Source of the DNA: JAHIVB01 sp964574705
GTDB lineage: Bacteria > Bacillota_I > Bacilli_A > Izemoplasmatales > Hujiaoplasmataceae
Direction: 5' to 3'
DNA: 64,000 bases
Assembly (NCBI GenBank): GCA_964574705.1
Contig: CAZNOO010000007.1
Coordinates: 1-64,000, forward strand
In this document: positions 1-8,323 of the stretch, in pieces
How positions within the stretch are numbered: the stretch's first letter is position 1
How the letters are laid out: each line of letters begins with the position of its first letter
The notes under the pieces: generated by a model
What the model was told of the DNA's origin: nothing
The model's database searches: none
Seen by the model: only the letters and a program-made list of their open reading frames with translations
Program-made: the position numbers and the translations under genes

Positions 1-34
1 TATTGGTCTTCTTCCCAACCTTCACACAAACATC

Positions 35-62
35 AAAAAAGCACCTCCAATATTGAAAGTGC
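35..62 (-). terminator. Minus-strand terminator-like hairpin
   Basis: Read on the minus strand, GCAC (62-59) pairs with GTGC (44-41), with A/U and wobble pairs between, followed by a run of six T (40-35). No minus-strand gene lies to its right in the window, so it may end a short RNA or be a leader attenuator of a gene to the left of base 1. Confidence 0.45.
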
Positions 63-108
63 CAAAAAATAGATCAATTAATATTTAACCGTTTTTTTTC
101 TTCACCTA

Positions 109-138
109 TTCAACACCACCACATAGATATGATATAAT
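109..138 (+). promoter_or_regulatory. Promoter of the GGDEF-EAL gene
   Basis: TTCAAC (109-114), an 18-base spacer and a perfect TATAAT (133-138). The first gene starts 46 bases beyond the -10. Confidence 0.55.
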
Positions 139-183
139 GACCTATAACGTACTAAAATTAAGAACTTTAGGAGTGTGCAAATT

Positions 184-2337
184 ATGAATGAGCGTGTTCA
201 AAATTCTAGTTGGAAATTCATTCTAGTTGCCATATTCACTACCGTTCTTTTTTTATCGTCTTTGACTTTATATATTGTAAGTAACCGAATATATAGACAA
301 GATTTAACTACCATCGAACAGAATCGTATTGAGGATCATTACAATAATGTCTTAAACTTGTATTTTGATAAACTAAATCAAATTGAAGTATTTTACCTTA
401 CCGTCGGCCCAGAAAATCTCAATGATACTAATTTTAATGATTTCGGTGAAAGCAATGATTTCGAAGGGATTGGCTTTGTAAGTTTCTCAATTGCTCCTGA
501 AGGAATTATGCAGTATTACTTTTCATATGACTATGGTGATTCATTGATTGGACTCGACCTTGTTCATGACGAAAGAGATTACGTAAGAGAAGCTGTGGAG
601 TACGCTATTGAAAATAAAGTCATCGTTGTCAATGGACCTTATACTCTTCTTCAAGGTGGAAATGGATTTGTTTTTAGAAAGCCAGTATTTATTGAAGATG
701 AATTTATCGGCTTAATCAACTTGGTTGTTCAATACGAAGTATTAAATACTTTATTAAACGAATCAAATTCAGAAATCGTTGATGTCGGCATCTATAATAG
801 TGATAATGAACTTATTTTTGGCGATTTAGTATACTCTCAAGATTTGTCGTTTTCAGATGCACTAAAAGCAAACAGTACAGATTGGTTAATTGGCACAGAG
901 GTTTCAGTTTCTTACTCATCAAGAATGCTAAAAACCAGTATACTGATAATCTCAATCGCACTTATTCTATATTCGATAGCGCTATTCGTTGTCACTCGTT
1001 TTTATCGTAGAATAGCCCATCTGCTTATTGATAAAGATAATTTAATTTATTATGACAAACTCACTTTATTACCAAATAGACGGCTACTCACTCAAGACAT
1101 TAATGATGCAATAAGAGAAAACCTTACTTTCTATCTAGGCTTTGGAGACCTTGATAACTTCAAAAACTTGAACGATATTATGGGCCATTCAATTGGAGAT
1201 TTATATCTAAAGAATATTGCCGACAGATTCATTACAATGATTTCCCCTTCATTAAAGATCTATCGGTGGGGAGGAGATGAATTCATCTTCCTCATCAAAC
1301 AAAGCGAGAAAGAAAAAGTTGTTGAAATCATGGACTCCATCTATCATCGATTTGAAGAACCTATCACCATTCAAGATACCGATTATAGCGTTTCCATCAG
1401 TGTCGGAATTGTCAGTTACCCAGAAAATGGAAGTAGCGTTGATTCTCTTATCAGAAGAGCAGACATTGTTATGTATGACGTCAAATCACAAAAAAACAAT
1501 AATTATGGATTCTTTGAAGATAAATATTTAGCGGACTTGACAAGAAAAGTCGATTTTGAAAACAAAGTCAACCGCCACACCCTTGATGATTTTGAAGTAT
1601 ATCTACAACCGATTGTCATGGCAAATAATGGTGAAATCTATGGGTTTGAAGGCTTAACTCGCCTTTTCGATGAAAAAGAATTGCTAAATACATATGAAGT
1701 GGTAAAACTATATGAACGTAAAGGTGAAATTTCAAAAATTGACAGATCTGTTTTTGAAAAAGTCTGTAAATATCATGTCATGCTTAAAGAAAAATATGAC
1801 AAAGAGTATAGTTTCTCATTCAATATATCCCCTTTGACTCTATCGGAGGACTTTGTAGAATTTGCAAATAAATTAATGAATGACCACGATATTCAAAGCA
1901 ACCACTTTATCATTGAAATCATAGAAACCCTCGGTTTTAAAGATATGAAGGATTCGTTAAGACTTCTGACGAAACTTCGTGATTTGGGATTTCATATTGC
2001 AATGGATGATTTTGGAATGGGGTATTCGTCATTAAGCTATATTACTAAACTTCCTTTGAGTATGATAAAGATTGACCGGACCTTCATCAATAACTACAGA
2101 ACCAATGAATTCGATCGATTGTTAATTTTGACAATCAAAGACATTAGTGTTTCTCTCAACATTGATATCATCGTCGAAGGAATTGAAACACAAGAGCAAC
2201 TGGATTATATCAAACAAATCAATGCGAAATATTACCAGGGCTATTTTCATAGTAGACCAGCGAGCATTGGTGATACCTTCAAGTACATGGATAAATTGCT
2301 CAAAGTTAAGAAATCCAACATATCTAAATTGAGTTAG
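184..2337 (+). CDS. CHASE-GGDEF-EAL c-di-GMP cyclase/phosphodiesterase
   Basis: Membrane enzyme of cyclic-di-GMP turnover, 717 aa. One membrane segment at about 11-31, an extracytoplasmic sensor at 40-248 that resembles CHASE (GPYTLLQGGNGFVFRKPVF is the typical core), a second membrane segment at 250-272, then GGDEF (intact GGDEF at 363-367) and EAL from about 471. The EAL signature reads EGL (489), but DDFGxGYSS (about 609), KID and VEGIET (about 664) are kept, so phosphodiesterase activity is plausible. No RxxD inhibition site stands before GGDEF. A GTG at 175 is in frame, but AGGAG at 169-173 sits 10 bases before ATG 184, which I prefer. Monocistronic, with its own terminator. Which of the two activities dominates cannot be read from sequence. 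Confidence 0.9.
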   Translation: MNERVQNSSWKFILVAIFTTVLFLSSLTLYIVSNRIYRQDLTTIEQNRIEDHYNNVLNLYFDKLNQIEVFYLTVGPENLNDTNFNDFGESNDFEGIGFVSFSIAPEGIMQYYFSYDYGDSLIGLDLVHDERDYVREAVEYAIENKVIVVNGPYTLLQGGNGFVFRKPVFIEDEFIGLINLVVQYEVLNTLLNESNSEIVDVGIYNSDNELIFGDLVYSQDLSFSDALKANSTDWLIGTEVSVSYSSRMLKTSILIISIALILYSIALFVVTRFYRRIAHLLIDKDNLIYYDKLTLLPNRRLLTQDINDAIRENLTFYLGFGDLDNFKNLNDIMGHSIGDLYLKNIADRFITMISPSLKIYRWGGDEFIFLIKQSEKEKVVEIMDSIYHRFEEPITIQDTDYSVSISVGIVSYPENGSSVDSLIRRADIVMYDVKSQKNNNYGFFEDKYLADLTRKVDFENKVNRHTLDDFEVYLQPIVMANNGEIYGFEGLTRLFDEKELLNTYEVVKLYERKGEISKIDRSVFEKVCKYHVMLKEKYDKEYSFSFNISPLTLSEDFVEFANKLMNDHDIQSNHFIIEIIETLGFKDMKDSLRLLTKLRDLGFHIAMDDFGMGYSSLSYITKLPLSMIKIDRTFINNYRTNEFDRLLILTIKDISVSLNIDIIVEGIETQEQLDYIKQINAKYYQGYFHSRPASIGDTFKYMDKLLKVKKSNISKLS

Positions 2338-2347
2338 AATAAAAAAT

Positions 2348-2374
2348 AGTTCGCATTTTTGCGAACTTTTTTTT
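2348..2374 (+). terminator. Rho-independent terminator
   Basis: AGTTCGC (2348-2354), a six-base loop, GCGAACT (2361-2367) and a run of T. It ends the GGDEF-EAL transcript. Confidence 0.9.
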
Positions 2375-2395
2375 ATTTAATGGGACGATTTTTGC

Positions 2396-2424
2396 TTTCA
2401 AGTTTTCAGTTGAAGTAGTATAAT
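2396..2424 (+). promoter_or_regulatory. Promoter of the MMPL exporter gene
   Basis: TTTCAA (2396-2401), a 17-base spacer and TATAAT (2419-2424), directly after the preceding terminator. Confidence 0.5.
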
Positions 2425-2458
2425 CAAATTTGAGTTGTTGTTTATGAAGGAGCATCTT

Positions 2459-4606
2459 ATGGGAAAGTACACTAATTTCATTTTCAAGTTTAAAAAGCCC
2501 TTAATTATCTTTGTTGCTGTATACACTTTATTCTCTATCGTTGGTTTGTTTCAACTGAAGTTGAATACAGATTTTGCTATTTTTTCAAAAACAGAATCTG
2601 TTTATGAAGAAAGGCTAATTCAATTGGAGGAAACTTTCGGTTCCTTCAATCAAATTGTCATCGTCGTTGAAAGTTATTCTTTTGACGAGACCACTATTGC
2701 GGAACTTAGATCCATTCAATCGGATTTGGCTGGATATGAAAATGTGATTTCTGTTCAAGGCGTTGCTCCTGAACAAATTACAATCAATAACGTGCCAACT
2801 GACATTTTGACATTATCAACAGATCAACTCCAAGCCTACTATGATCAATTTGGTGATTTCTCACCTCTTGTTATAAAAGAAGGAATTTATTATTCCATTT
2901 ATAACGTCTTTATCAATGACCAATTTGGAAGACCGGATATCAAGGAAATCGAAACAATGCTTGAAGCTCATGATTTGCCATCATATATTTCCGGAGATAT
3001 CTATAATCAAACCAAAATTGTAGACTATATATTAAGGATATTGCTCATATTGCCTCCGCTTGCATTACTGGTCATATTACTAGTATTTCGTTGGCAAATG
3101 GGAGCTTTCAAACCAACCCTTTTAAGTGTTCTTCCTGCTGGAATAGGATCGGTGTGGACGCTTGGATTCATTGGATGGCTGGGAAATGAAGTATCGATTT
3201 TAACTGCAATTGTTCCGATATTCATCATTGTTATCGGTAGTGCAGACGGACTTCACTTCTTATCTCATTTTCAAGATTCTATTTCATCTGGAAAAGATCA
3301 CAAAACAGCACTTACGGAGACCTTGTCGATTGTAGGTGTTCCGATGATTGTGACAACTTTAACGACAATAGCAGGATTCTTAAGTCTTCTATCGATGAAT
3401 ACAGCAAGCACTTATGATTTATCGATATTCAGTTCCTTGGGTATTCTGCTCGCAGGAATAGCGACCTGGTTGATTCTTCCGTTGATTCTTTCAGGAGATA
3501 TCGATGTTCTTCCTAAAAAGGCAAGAAAATTTCATATTGATTTTTCAAAGCCTTTAAGAAAATTGAGAGGCACATTTGCCTTTGTCTTCATTGGAATCAT
3601 TGTTGGGCTTTCTATTTTAATGATTCCGAAGATTAGCAACGAATTCAACATGCTAATGATATATAAAGATAGCACGATTGTTGCCAAAAACTCTGAAAAA
3701 GTACAAGAAATCAATGGAGGGTCTATCCCTGTATATGTTACTGTAGATTTAGGCAATACTCCAATCAGTTTGGCTTCAATGAATGAAATCAATCAAATTT
3801 CAGAAGATTTGAAAAACTTAACTGAGGTATCGAAAGTTATCAATCCATATGAACTAATGCAAATGTTTTATAATATGCATTACCTTGGGGCAATTCCAGA
3901 TGATTCTACACTTGCATTCATATACTCTTCTGTATCCTCTGATGACAATAGTACGATTAACAATCTAATTTCAACTTCATCAAACGAAGTAAGGCTATTG
4001 GTATTCCCAAGTAATTTAAATAATAGCACTCTTGAGACCATCGAAACCACGGCTGTGAATGCCAATCCTGATGCTTTAGTTACTGGAGTTCAGTACTTGA
4101 TGAAAGATTTGAATGTCAACATTGCGCAGATGCAGTTATACAGTATATTGCTTGCGATAGGCTCTGTATTCGTGATGCTTGTCATTACGCTTCGTAGCTT
4201 TAAAATTGCGCTAGCGAGCATTATTCCCATCGTTGTGACCGTTTTGGCACTCTATGGTTTCCTCGGAGCGACCGGCATTTCTCTCAATGTCACTACAGTA
4301 ATGATTTTCAGCATTACTATAGGTGTTGGAATTGACTACGCTGTACACTTTAGTAGCGTTTATAAGTATTATTTAAAAGAAGGCATGTCAAAAGACGAGT
4401 CTGTCGAAAAAGCATACCAAAATACTTCAAGACCGATTATTACAAATGCATTAGGAATTTCTTTAGGATTAAGTATCATGATGCTTTCTCCACTTAACAT
4501 TCATTTCAATGTATCCATATTAATGTGGGTCAGCATGGTGGTTAGTGTCATCGTGACGCTTACGCTCCTTCCAACCCTATTTAGAGGTAAAAAGAAAAAT
4601 ATATAA
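2459..4606 (+). CDS. RND-superfamily (MMPL/HAE3-type) membrane exporter
   Basis: Putative proton-driven exporter of hydrophobic compounds or lipids, 715 aa. The protein has the two-fold RND layout: one membrane helix, an extracytoplasmic loop of about 150 residues, a block of five helices, then the same plan again. The second helix blocks carry the family signatures GSADGLHFLSHF and GVGIDYAVHFSSVYKYY, with the membrane Asp expected for proton relay. A longer frame begins with TTG at 2435, but AAGGAG (2447-2452) lies six bases before ATG 2459. No periplasmic adaptor or outer-membrane partner is nearby, which fits a single-membrane cell. The substrate is unknown. Confidence 0.85.
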   Translation: MGKYTNFIFKFKKPLIIFVAVYTLFSIVGLFQLKLNTDFAIFSKTESVYEERLIQLEETFGSFNQIVIVVESYSFDETTIAELRSIQSDLAGYENVISVQGVAPEQITINNVPTDILTLSTDQLQAYYDQFGDFSPLVIKEGIYYSIYNVFINDQFGRPDIKEIETMLEAHDLPSYISGDIYNQTKIVDYILRILLILPPLALLVILLVFRWQMGAFKPTLLSVLPAGIGSVWTLGFIGWLGNEVSILTAIVPIFIIVIGSADGLHFLSHFQDSISSGKDHKTALTETLSIVGVPMIVTTLTTIAGFLSLLSMNTASTYDLSIFSSLGILLAGIATWLILPLILSGDIDVLPKKARKFHIDFSKPLRKLRGTFAFVFIGIIVGLSILMIPKISNEFNMLMIYKDSTIVAKNSEKVQEINGGSIPVYVTVDLGNTPISLASMNEINQISEDLKNLTEVSKVINPYELMQMFYNMHYLGAIPDDSTLAFIYSSVSSDDNSTINNLISTSSNEVRLLVFPSNLNNSTLETIETTAVNANPDALVTGVQYLMKDLNVNIAQMQLYSILLAIGSVFVMLVITLRSFKIALASIIPIVVTVLALYGFLGATGISLNVTTVMIFSITIGVGIDYAVHFSSVYKYYLKEGMSKDESVEKAYQNTSRPIITNALGISLGLSIMMLSPLNIHFNVSILMWVSMVVSVIVTLTLLPTLFRGKKKNI

Positions 4607-4615
4607 GATAAAATT

Positions 4616-4640
4616 CTATTAATTATGTGAAAATTAATAG
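4616..4640 (+). terminator. AT-rich hairpin after the exporter gene
   Basis: CTATTAATT (4616-4624) and AATTAATAG (4632-4640) form a perfect 9-bp stem, but only a broken T-rich tail follows. A TATAAT at 4661-4666 downstream probably starts the next transcript. Confidence 0.4.
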
Positions 4641-4719
4641 ATATATTACTTTATTTTATGTATAATGAATTAGAAATATAAAATTATCGTTATATGTCTT
4701 TCACTTCAAAGGAGAGTTC

Positions 4720-5229
4720 ATGGAGCCCAACAACAAATATAATCTTGAAGAAAAATCAAAAGCAAGAAAGATATTTAGAAAATTTGGTCCAATCATCCTC
4801 ATTGTAGGTATTCTCATTACAGTTATTTCAATTGCCACCTTTTTTGAAGGTGACATGTCGTCGCCATTTTTGCCCTTCATCAGTTTTCCTATGATGTTCA
4901 TAGGAGCGGTCATGAGCATGCTAGGATATATGGGTGACATGTCCAGATACTCGGCATCACAAACGGCCCCGGTCGTCAAAGATGTAACAAACTATATCTT
5001 GGACAATACAAAAGAATCGATTGGAGGCGTTGCAAAAGAGATCAGTGAGAATCTTCATTCTTCGAGCACAGTCAAATTTTGCCCTGTTTGCAAAGAAGAG
5101 ACAAATGACTTCGCAAAATTCTGCGATCATTGCGGTACTGCTCTTTATAAAAAATGCCAAGTCTGTAATGCGGAAAATGATATAGATGCAGAGTATTGTC
5201 AAGCTTGTGGACATAAGTTGGTCGATTAA
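4720..5229 (+). CDS. Membrane protein with C-terminal double zinc ribbon
   Basis: 169 aa, function unknown. A charged N-terminus is followed by two membrane helices (about 24-44 and 51-71), a linker, and at 121-166 two zinc ribbons: CPVC...CDHC and CQVC...CQAC. This is the DZR-type arrangement found on many prokaryotic adaptor-like proteins, with the ribbons presumably in the cytoplasm. ATG 4720 follows a strong AAAGGAG (4708-4714). It ends at a terminator shared with the convergent lipoprotein gene. No neighbour indicates its partner. Confidence 0.75.
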   Translation: MEPNNKYNLEEKSKARKIFRKFGPIILIVGILITVISIATFFEGDMSSPFLPFISFPMMFIGAVMSMLGYMGDMSRYSASQTAPVVKDVTNYILDNTKESIGGVAKEISENLHSSSTVKFCPVCKEETNDFAKFCDHCGTALYKKCQVCNAENDIDAEYCQACGHKLVD

Positions 5230-5246
5230 CAATTTGATTAGTAATT

Positions 5247-5280
5247 AAAAAAAACACATCCGATGGTAGGGTGTGTTTTT
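5247..5280. terminator. Bidirectional terminator
   Basis: AAAAACACATCC and GGGTGTGTTTTT form a stem flanked by A on one side and T on the other. It serves the zinc-ribbon gene (+) and the lipoprotein gene (-), whose TAA at 5279-5281 overlaps it. Confidence 0.85.
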
Positions 5281-6004
5281 AGTTTCCTGACAAAGCTGCC
5301 AAAAGGTCGTAAGCTACTTCCATTATTGCGAGTTCCTCTTCTGTGGGCGGATCTGGAACTATCACAACGAAAGCGGATTCAACTCCTGAATATGATGATC
5401 CCGAGTAAAGACTATTTCCGGTGATCGTCGTTGTATATTCAACCAGAGATGATCTGGGGTAATACAGTTGCAAAAGCTCTAGTGCATCTATTTCTTCTTG
5501 GGTTAATGTTCGATCTAGTCTCAATTCGATATAGTCGATTTTACCAATACTATATGCTTGAGACGAAATGTTCGATTGGAGCTCTGAAATAAATAGTTTC
5601 ATTTCATTGAACGCAACGATTTGGGTTAAGGTTAGTGTAATCGATTTTGAGATAGCGAGCGAATTCAGTTCTTCGGAAGAACGATTGAATAAGGATGTAA
5701 AACTATATCCTGATTCTTCATTTAAATATGTAAGAACGGGTAAAATTTCATTTACAATTTCACTTTTTTCAACTGGCATTTGTTCCCCTTCTGTGGCTAA
5801 ATAAAAGATAGAAAAATCATCCATGGGGTTTCCAATTTTGTATAAAATATCTATGGGTTCCGTATTAGTATACGTCATTGAAGAATAGTTGAAAATAAGC
5901 GAATCATAGATTGATGTGTCCTCAAGGTATGTCGTAACTTGCGCGGAGCATCCAATCAGATAGAACAATAACAAAAACAAGAAAATAAATATCTTCTTTT
6001 TCAT
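5279..6004 (-). CDS. Lipoprotein of the two-component locus
   Basis: 241 aa, exported and lipid-anchored. MKKKIFIFLFLLLFYLIGC is a lipoprotein signal with lipobox LIGC. The mature part is rich in Ser, Thr, Glu and Leu and shows no domain I recognise. The longest frame starts at 6061, but AGGAGG at 6011-6016 points to ATG 6004, which also puts the signal peptide at the N-terminus. It lies behind the kinase gene and has its own promoter with two TTTGTCA repeats (6028-6062). It is therefore probably both read through from the regulator-kinase operon and induced by the regulator. It may be an accessory sensor or an envelope-stress product; that is inference. Confidence 0.7.
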   Translation of the reverse strand: MKKKIFIFLFLLLFYLIGCSAQVTTYLEDTSIYDSLIFNYSSMTYTNTEPIDILYKIGNPMDDFSIFYLATEGEQMPVEKSEIVNEILPVLTYLNEESGYSFTSLFNRSSEELNSLAISKSITLTLTQIVAFNEMKLFISELQSNISSQAYSIGKIDYIELRLDRTLTQEEIDALELLQLYYPRSSLVEYTTTITGNSLYSGSSYSGVESAFVVIVPDPPTEEELAIMEVAYDLLAALSGN

Positions 6005-6027
6005 GATAGGACCTCCTTTTCTCTTAT

Positions 6028-6062
6028 AGTATATGAGTTGGTTTTGACAAATTAGTGACAAA
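6028..6062 (-). promoter_or_regulatory. Response-regulator site and promoter of the lipoprotein gene
   Basis: On the minus strand two units, TTTGTCACTAA (6062-6052) and TTTGTCAAAAC (6051-6041), repeat with an exact 11-bp period. TATACT (6033-6028) follows 11 bases after the last GTCA. The same spacing to a -10 occurs at 8244-8300. No -35 consensus is present, as expected for an activated promoter. Confidence 0.65.
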
Positions 6063-7478
6063 TCAAAGAATAATTTCTTTTATTTCGACTTTTGCAACGA
6101 CAAATCCGTTGTCATTGAATATTTTATATCCGCATCCGTAAATTTCACATATTTGCTTCACGATAAACAGTCCAAGACCAGTGCCTTTTGGATTTGAAGC
6201 AATCTGGTTCACTCTATAATAGGGTTCAAAGATTCTACCAAGATCTTCGCTCGGAATTTCACCCTTGTTTTTAACGATGAGCGTCCAAACATGGTTGTTC
6301 AGTTCAGAATCAATTTGGATTTCACTTGCGGTCGTGTAAGTGATTGCGTTTTTGATTAAATTCGAAGAAAGCATAATGAATAATTCTTCGCTGAATGAAA
6401 TATTGCATGGGAGAATGTTGGAATGGACTTTGACTTTTTGAAGCTTGCCATATTCTTCTAAAGCAGCCATCTTTTCTTTTAGTACAATGGTGTTGCATAA
6501 ATCATCATGTTTGGCTAAATCTTCAAGTTTTAGGGAATACGTTAAATCTTTTGTAATCAGTTCGATTGAATCAAGTTGTTCGAGAACTTCTTTCAAATAT
6601 TTTTCTTTGTTTTTGTATCTTCCAACGCCATCTAGCATTCCTTCCACCATTCCCTTAATGACTGCCACTGGCGTCTTTAGTTCATGATTGATGGTCATAA
6701 TTAATGCTTTCTTTTTACTTTCTTGATTTTTTTCGAAATCAATGTCTTTTGAAAGTTTCATATTTGCTTCATTAAGTTCGGCATAAGATTTTTTTAAATT
6801 GAATGTCATTTCATTCAAACTTGAGATTAATTCTTGAAACTCGTCTTGTCTTTTCAACCGCAAAGTGGAAGTAAAGTCAAGGGAGCTAATTTTTTTTGCA
6901 TATTTATTAATTTTTTTGATGGGCCTTGCAATATTAAATGAAATCGCCACCGAAATCAATGCAATTGTTAGAAACAAATAGACTAAAGATCTTTGCCCTA
7001 GTTCTGTCATAACAATATCAACATTCGTCAAAGATTGAATCCTAGTTCGAATAAGCATAAAATCGCTATTAGAAAATTTATAAATATAACTAATCTGGTA
7101 AATGTCATCAACAAGTCCAATATGATATATGAGATCGCCTTCAACGACAATGTCTTCGCTATCATAGATTCCAATTACAAGTTGAATGATTTGTGAATCG
7201 GTCAAATTTTCGGGTCCGATTCTTTCTGTAACTACATTATCAACCACCCTAATAAATGTGGTCTCGCTTGATAAATCGTCTAGGGGCGTATCCTCTAGGT
7301 TTGAACCCGATTCAAGCATTGGAACCGACAGGAGGATGGACTCTTTAACCGCTTCAATGTTCTTATCGACATACATTGGAGAAAAACTTCTGTAAAATAG
7401 AAAAATCCCCAAGAAAAAGAGCAAGGAGAATGATATCAGCAATGTAAAAAACGTTTTGAATAGTATGCTGACTCTCAT
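6063..7478 (-). CDS. Sensor histidine kinase
   Basis: Membrane sensor kinase, 471 aa. Helix at about 8-30, extracytoplasmic domain to about 162, second helix at 163-185, HAMP, then HisKA with the H-box NHELKTP (His265 is the likely phosphorylation site). The HATPase_c domain has N-box NLIKNAITY, F-box FEPYYR and G-box GTGLGLFIV. The usual DxGxG is altered (VKNKGEIP), a variation also seen in other kinases of this type. ATG 7478 follows AGGAGG. It lies 15 bases behind the response regulator gene and surely forms a pair with it. The signal sensed is unknown. Confidence 0.92.
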   Translation of the reverse strand: MRVSILFKTFFTLLISFSLLFFLGIFLFYRSFSPMYVDKNIEAVKESILLSVPMLESGSNLEDTPLDDLSSETTFIRVVDNVVTERIGPENLTDSQIIQLVIGIYDSEDIVVEGDLIYHIGLVDDIYQISYIYKFSNSDFMLIRTRIQSLTNVDIVMTELGQRSLVYLFLTIALISVAISFNIARPIKKINKYAKKISSLDFTSTLRLKRQDEFQELISSLNEMTFNLKKSYAELNEANMKLSKDIDFEKNQESKKKALIMTINHELKTPVAVIKGMVEGMLDGVGRYKNKEKYLKEVLEQLDSIELITKDLTYSLKLEDLAKHDDLCNTIVLKEKMAALEEYGKLQKVKVHSNILPCNISFSEELFIMLSSNLIKNAITYTTASEIQIDSELNNHVWTLIVKNKGEIPSEDLGRIFEPYYRVNQIASNPKGTGLGLFIVKQICEIYGCGYKIFNDNGFVVAKVEIKEIIL

Positions 7479-7493
7479 GCTTTTCCTCCTTAC

Positions 7494-8162
7494 TTATTTT
7501 TCGAATAAATATCCCGTTTTATAAATGGTTTTTATGTAGGATGCTGCAGATTTCAATTTTTGTCTTAATCTTTTAATGTGTGTATCGAGCGTTCTTTCGT
7601 CTCCAAAATAATCATATCCCCACACCTTGTTAAGTAAAGTTTCACGCGCGAGTATATGCCCGATATTTTGAATGAAGATTTCAAATAAATCCCATTCCTT
7701 TTTATTTAGTACAATCTCTTCTTCCTCAATGCGGATGTGGTGTGTTCCAAGATTGTATGAAAGGACTCCATAATTTAAGTCTTCATCCTCAATCAACTTT
7801 TGGTACCTTGATAGTACGGCTTTTATCTTCTTAATGACAATTTTGGGGCTATATGGTTTTTTTACAAATTCATCGATTCCTAAATCGTAGCCTTTAATTT
7901 GATTTTCTTCATCACTAAGTGCAGAAAGCATAATGACAGGCGTATTTGAAGTTAATTTAATTTCTTTGCAAATTTCAAATCCATTGACCTTTGGTAGCAT
8001 TACGTCAAGCAAAATCAAATCGTATTCATTTTCCTCTATTTTTTCCAAAGCTTTTTCTCCAGAAAAAACCTGATCGATTTGACATTTAAGAAACGCATCA
8101 GAGACATAGTCATACAAGATGTCATTCAAATGACGTTCATCTTCTACAATCAAAAACTTCAT
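7494..8162 (-). CDS. OmpR/PhoB-family response regulator
   Basis: 222 aa. The receiver domain has phosphoacceptor Asp53 in LILLDVMLPK, acidic residues near the N-terminus (VEDE) and the conserved Lys in VKKPY. The C-terminal winged helix includes DERTLDTHIKRLRQKL, the recognition-helix region of the OmpR/PhoB class. It is the first gene of the operon with the kinase. Regulators of this class bind head-to-tail on direct repeats with an 11-bp period, which is what stands before both flanking lipoprotein genes, so it probably controls them. A TATGAT at 8204-8199 may be its own -10. Confidence 0.93.
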   Translation of the reverse strand: MKFLIVEDERHLNDILYDYVSDAFLKCQIDQVFSGEKALEKIEENEYDLILLDVMLPKVNGFEICKEIKLTSNTPVIMLSALSDEENQIKGYDLGIDEFVKKPYSPKIVIKKIKAVLSRYQKLIEDEDLNYGVLSYNLGTHHIRIEEEEIVLNKKEWDLFEIFIQNIGHILARETLLNKVWGYDYFGDERTLDTHIKRLRQKLKSAASYIKTIYKTGYLFEK

Positions 8163-8243
8163 TAAAATCCCTTCTTTCCGTTTCCTAGGATTAAGAATAT
8201 CATAAAAAGGCCCTTTTTTAAATATTTAAATCGAAAATTTTGT

Positions 8244-8300
8244 TTTGTCAGAAAACTGTCAGAACTTTGTCAGAAGTTTGTCACATCAATCCTCTATGAT
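8244..8300 (+). promoter_or_regulatory. Four-unit 11-bp repeat operator and promoter of the VWA lipoprotein
   Basis: Four contiguous 11-bp units: TTTGTCAGAAA (8244), ACTGTCAGAAC (8255), TTTGTCAGAAG (8266) and TTTGTCACATC (8277). GTCA therefore recurs at 8247, 8258, 8269 and 8280. TATGAT (8295-8300) follows 11 bases after the last GTCA and no -35 is present. The layout is like the Pho box of the PhoB family. It lies between the divergent regulator gene and the VWA gene. Confidence 0.75.
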
Positions 8301-8323
8301 ATAGGTGAAACTTTAGGAGAGGA

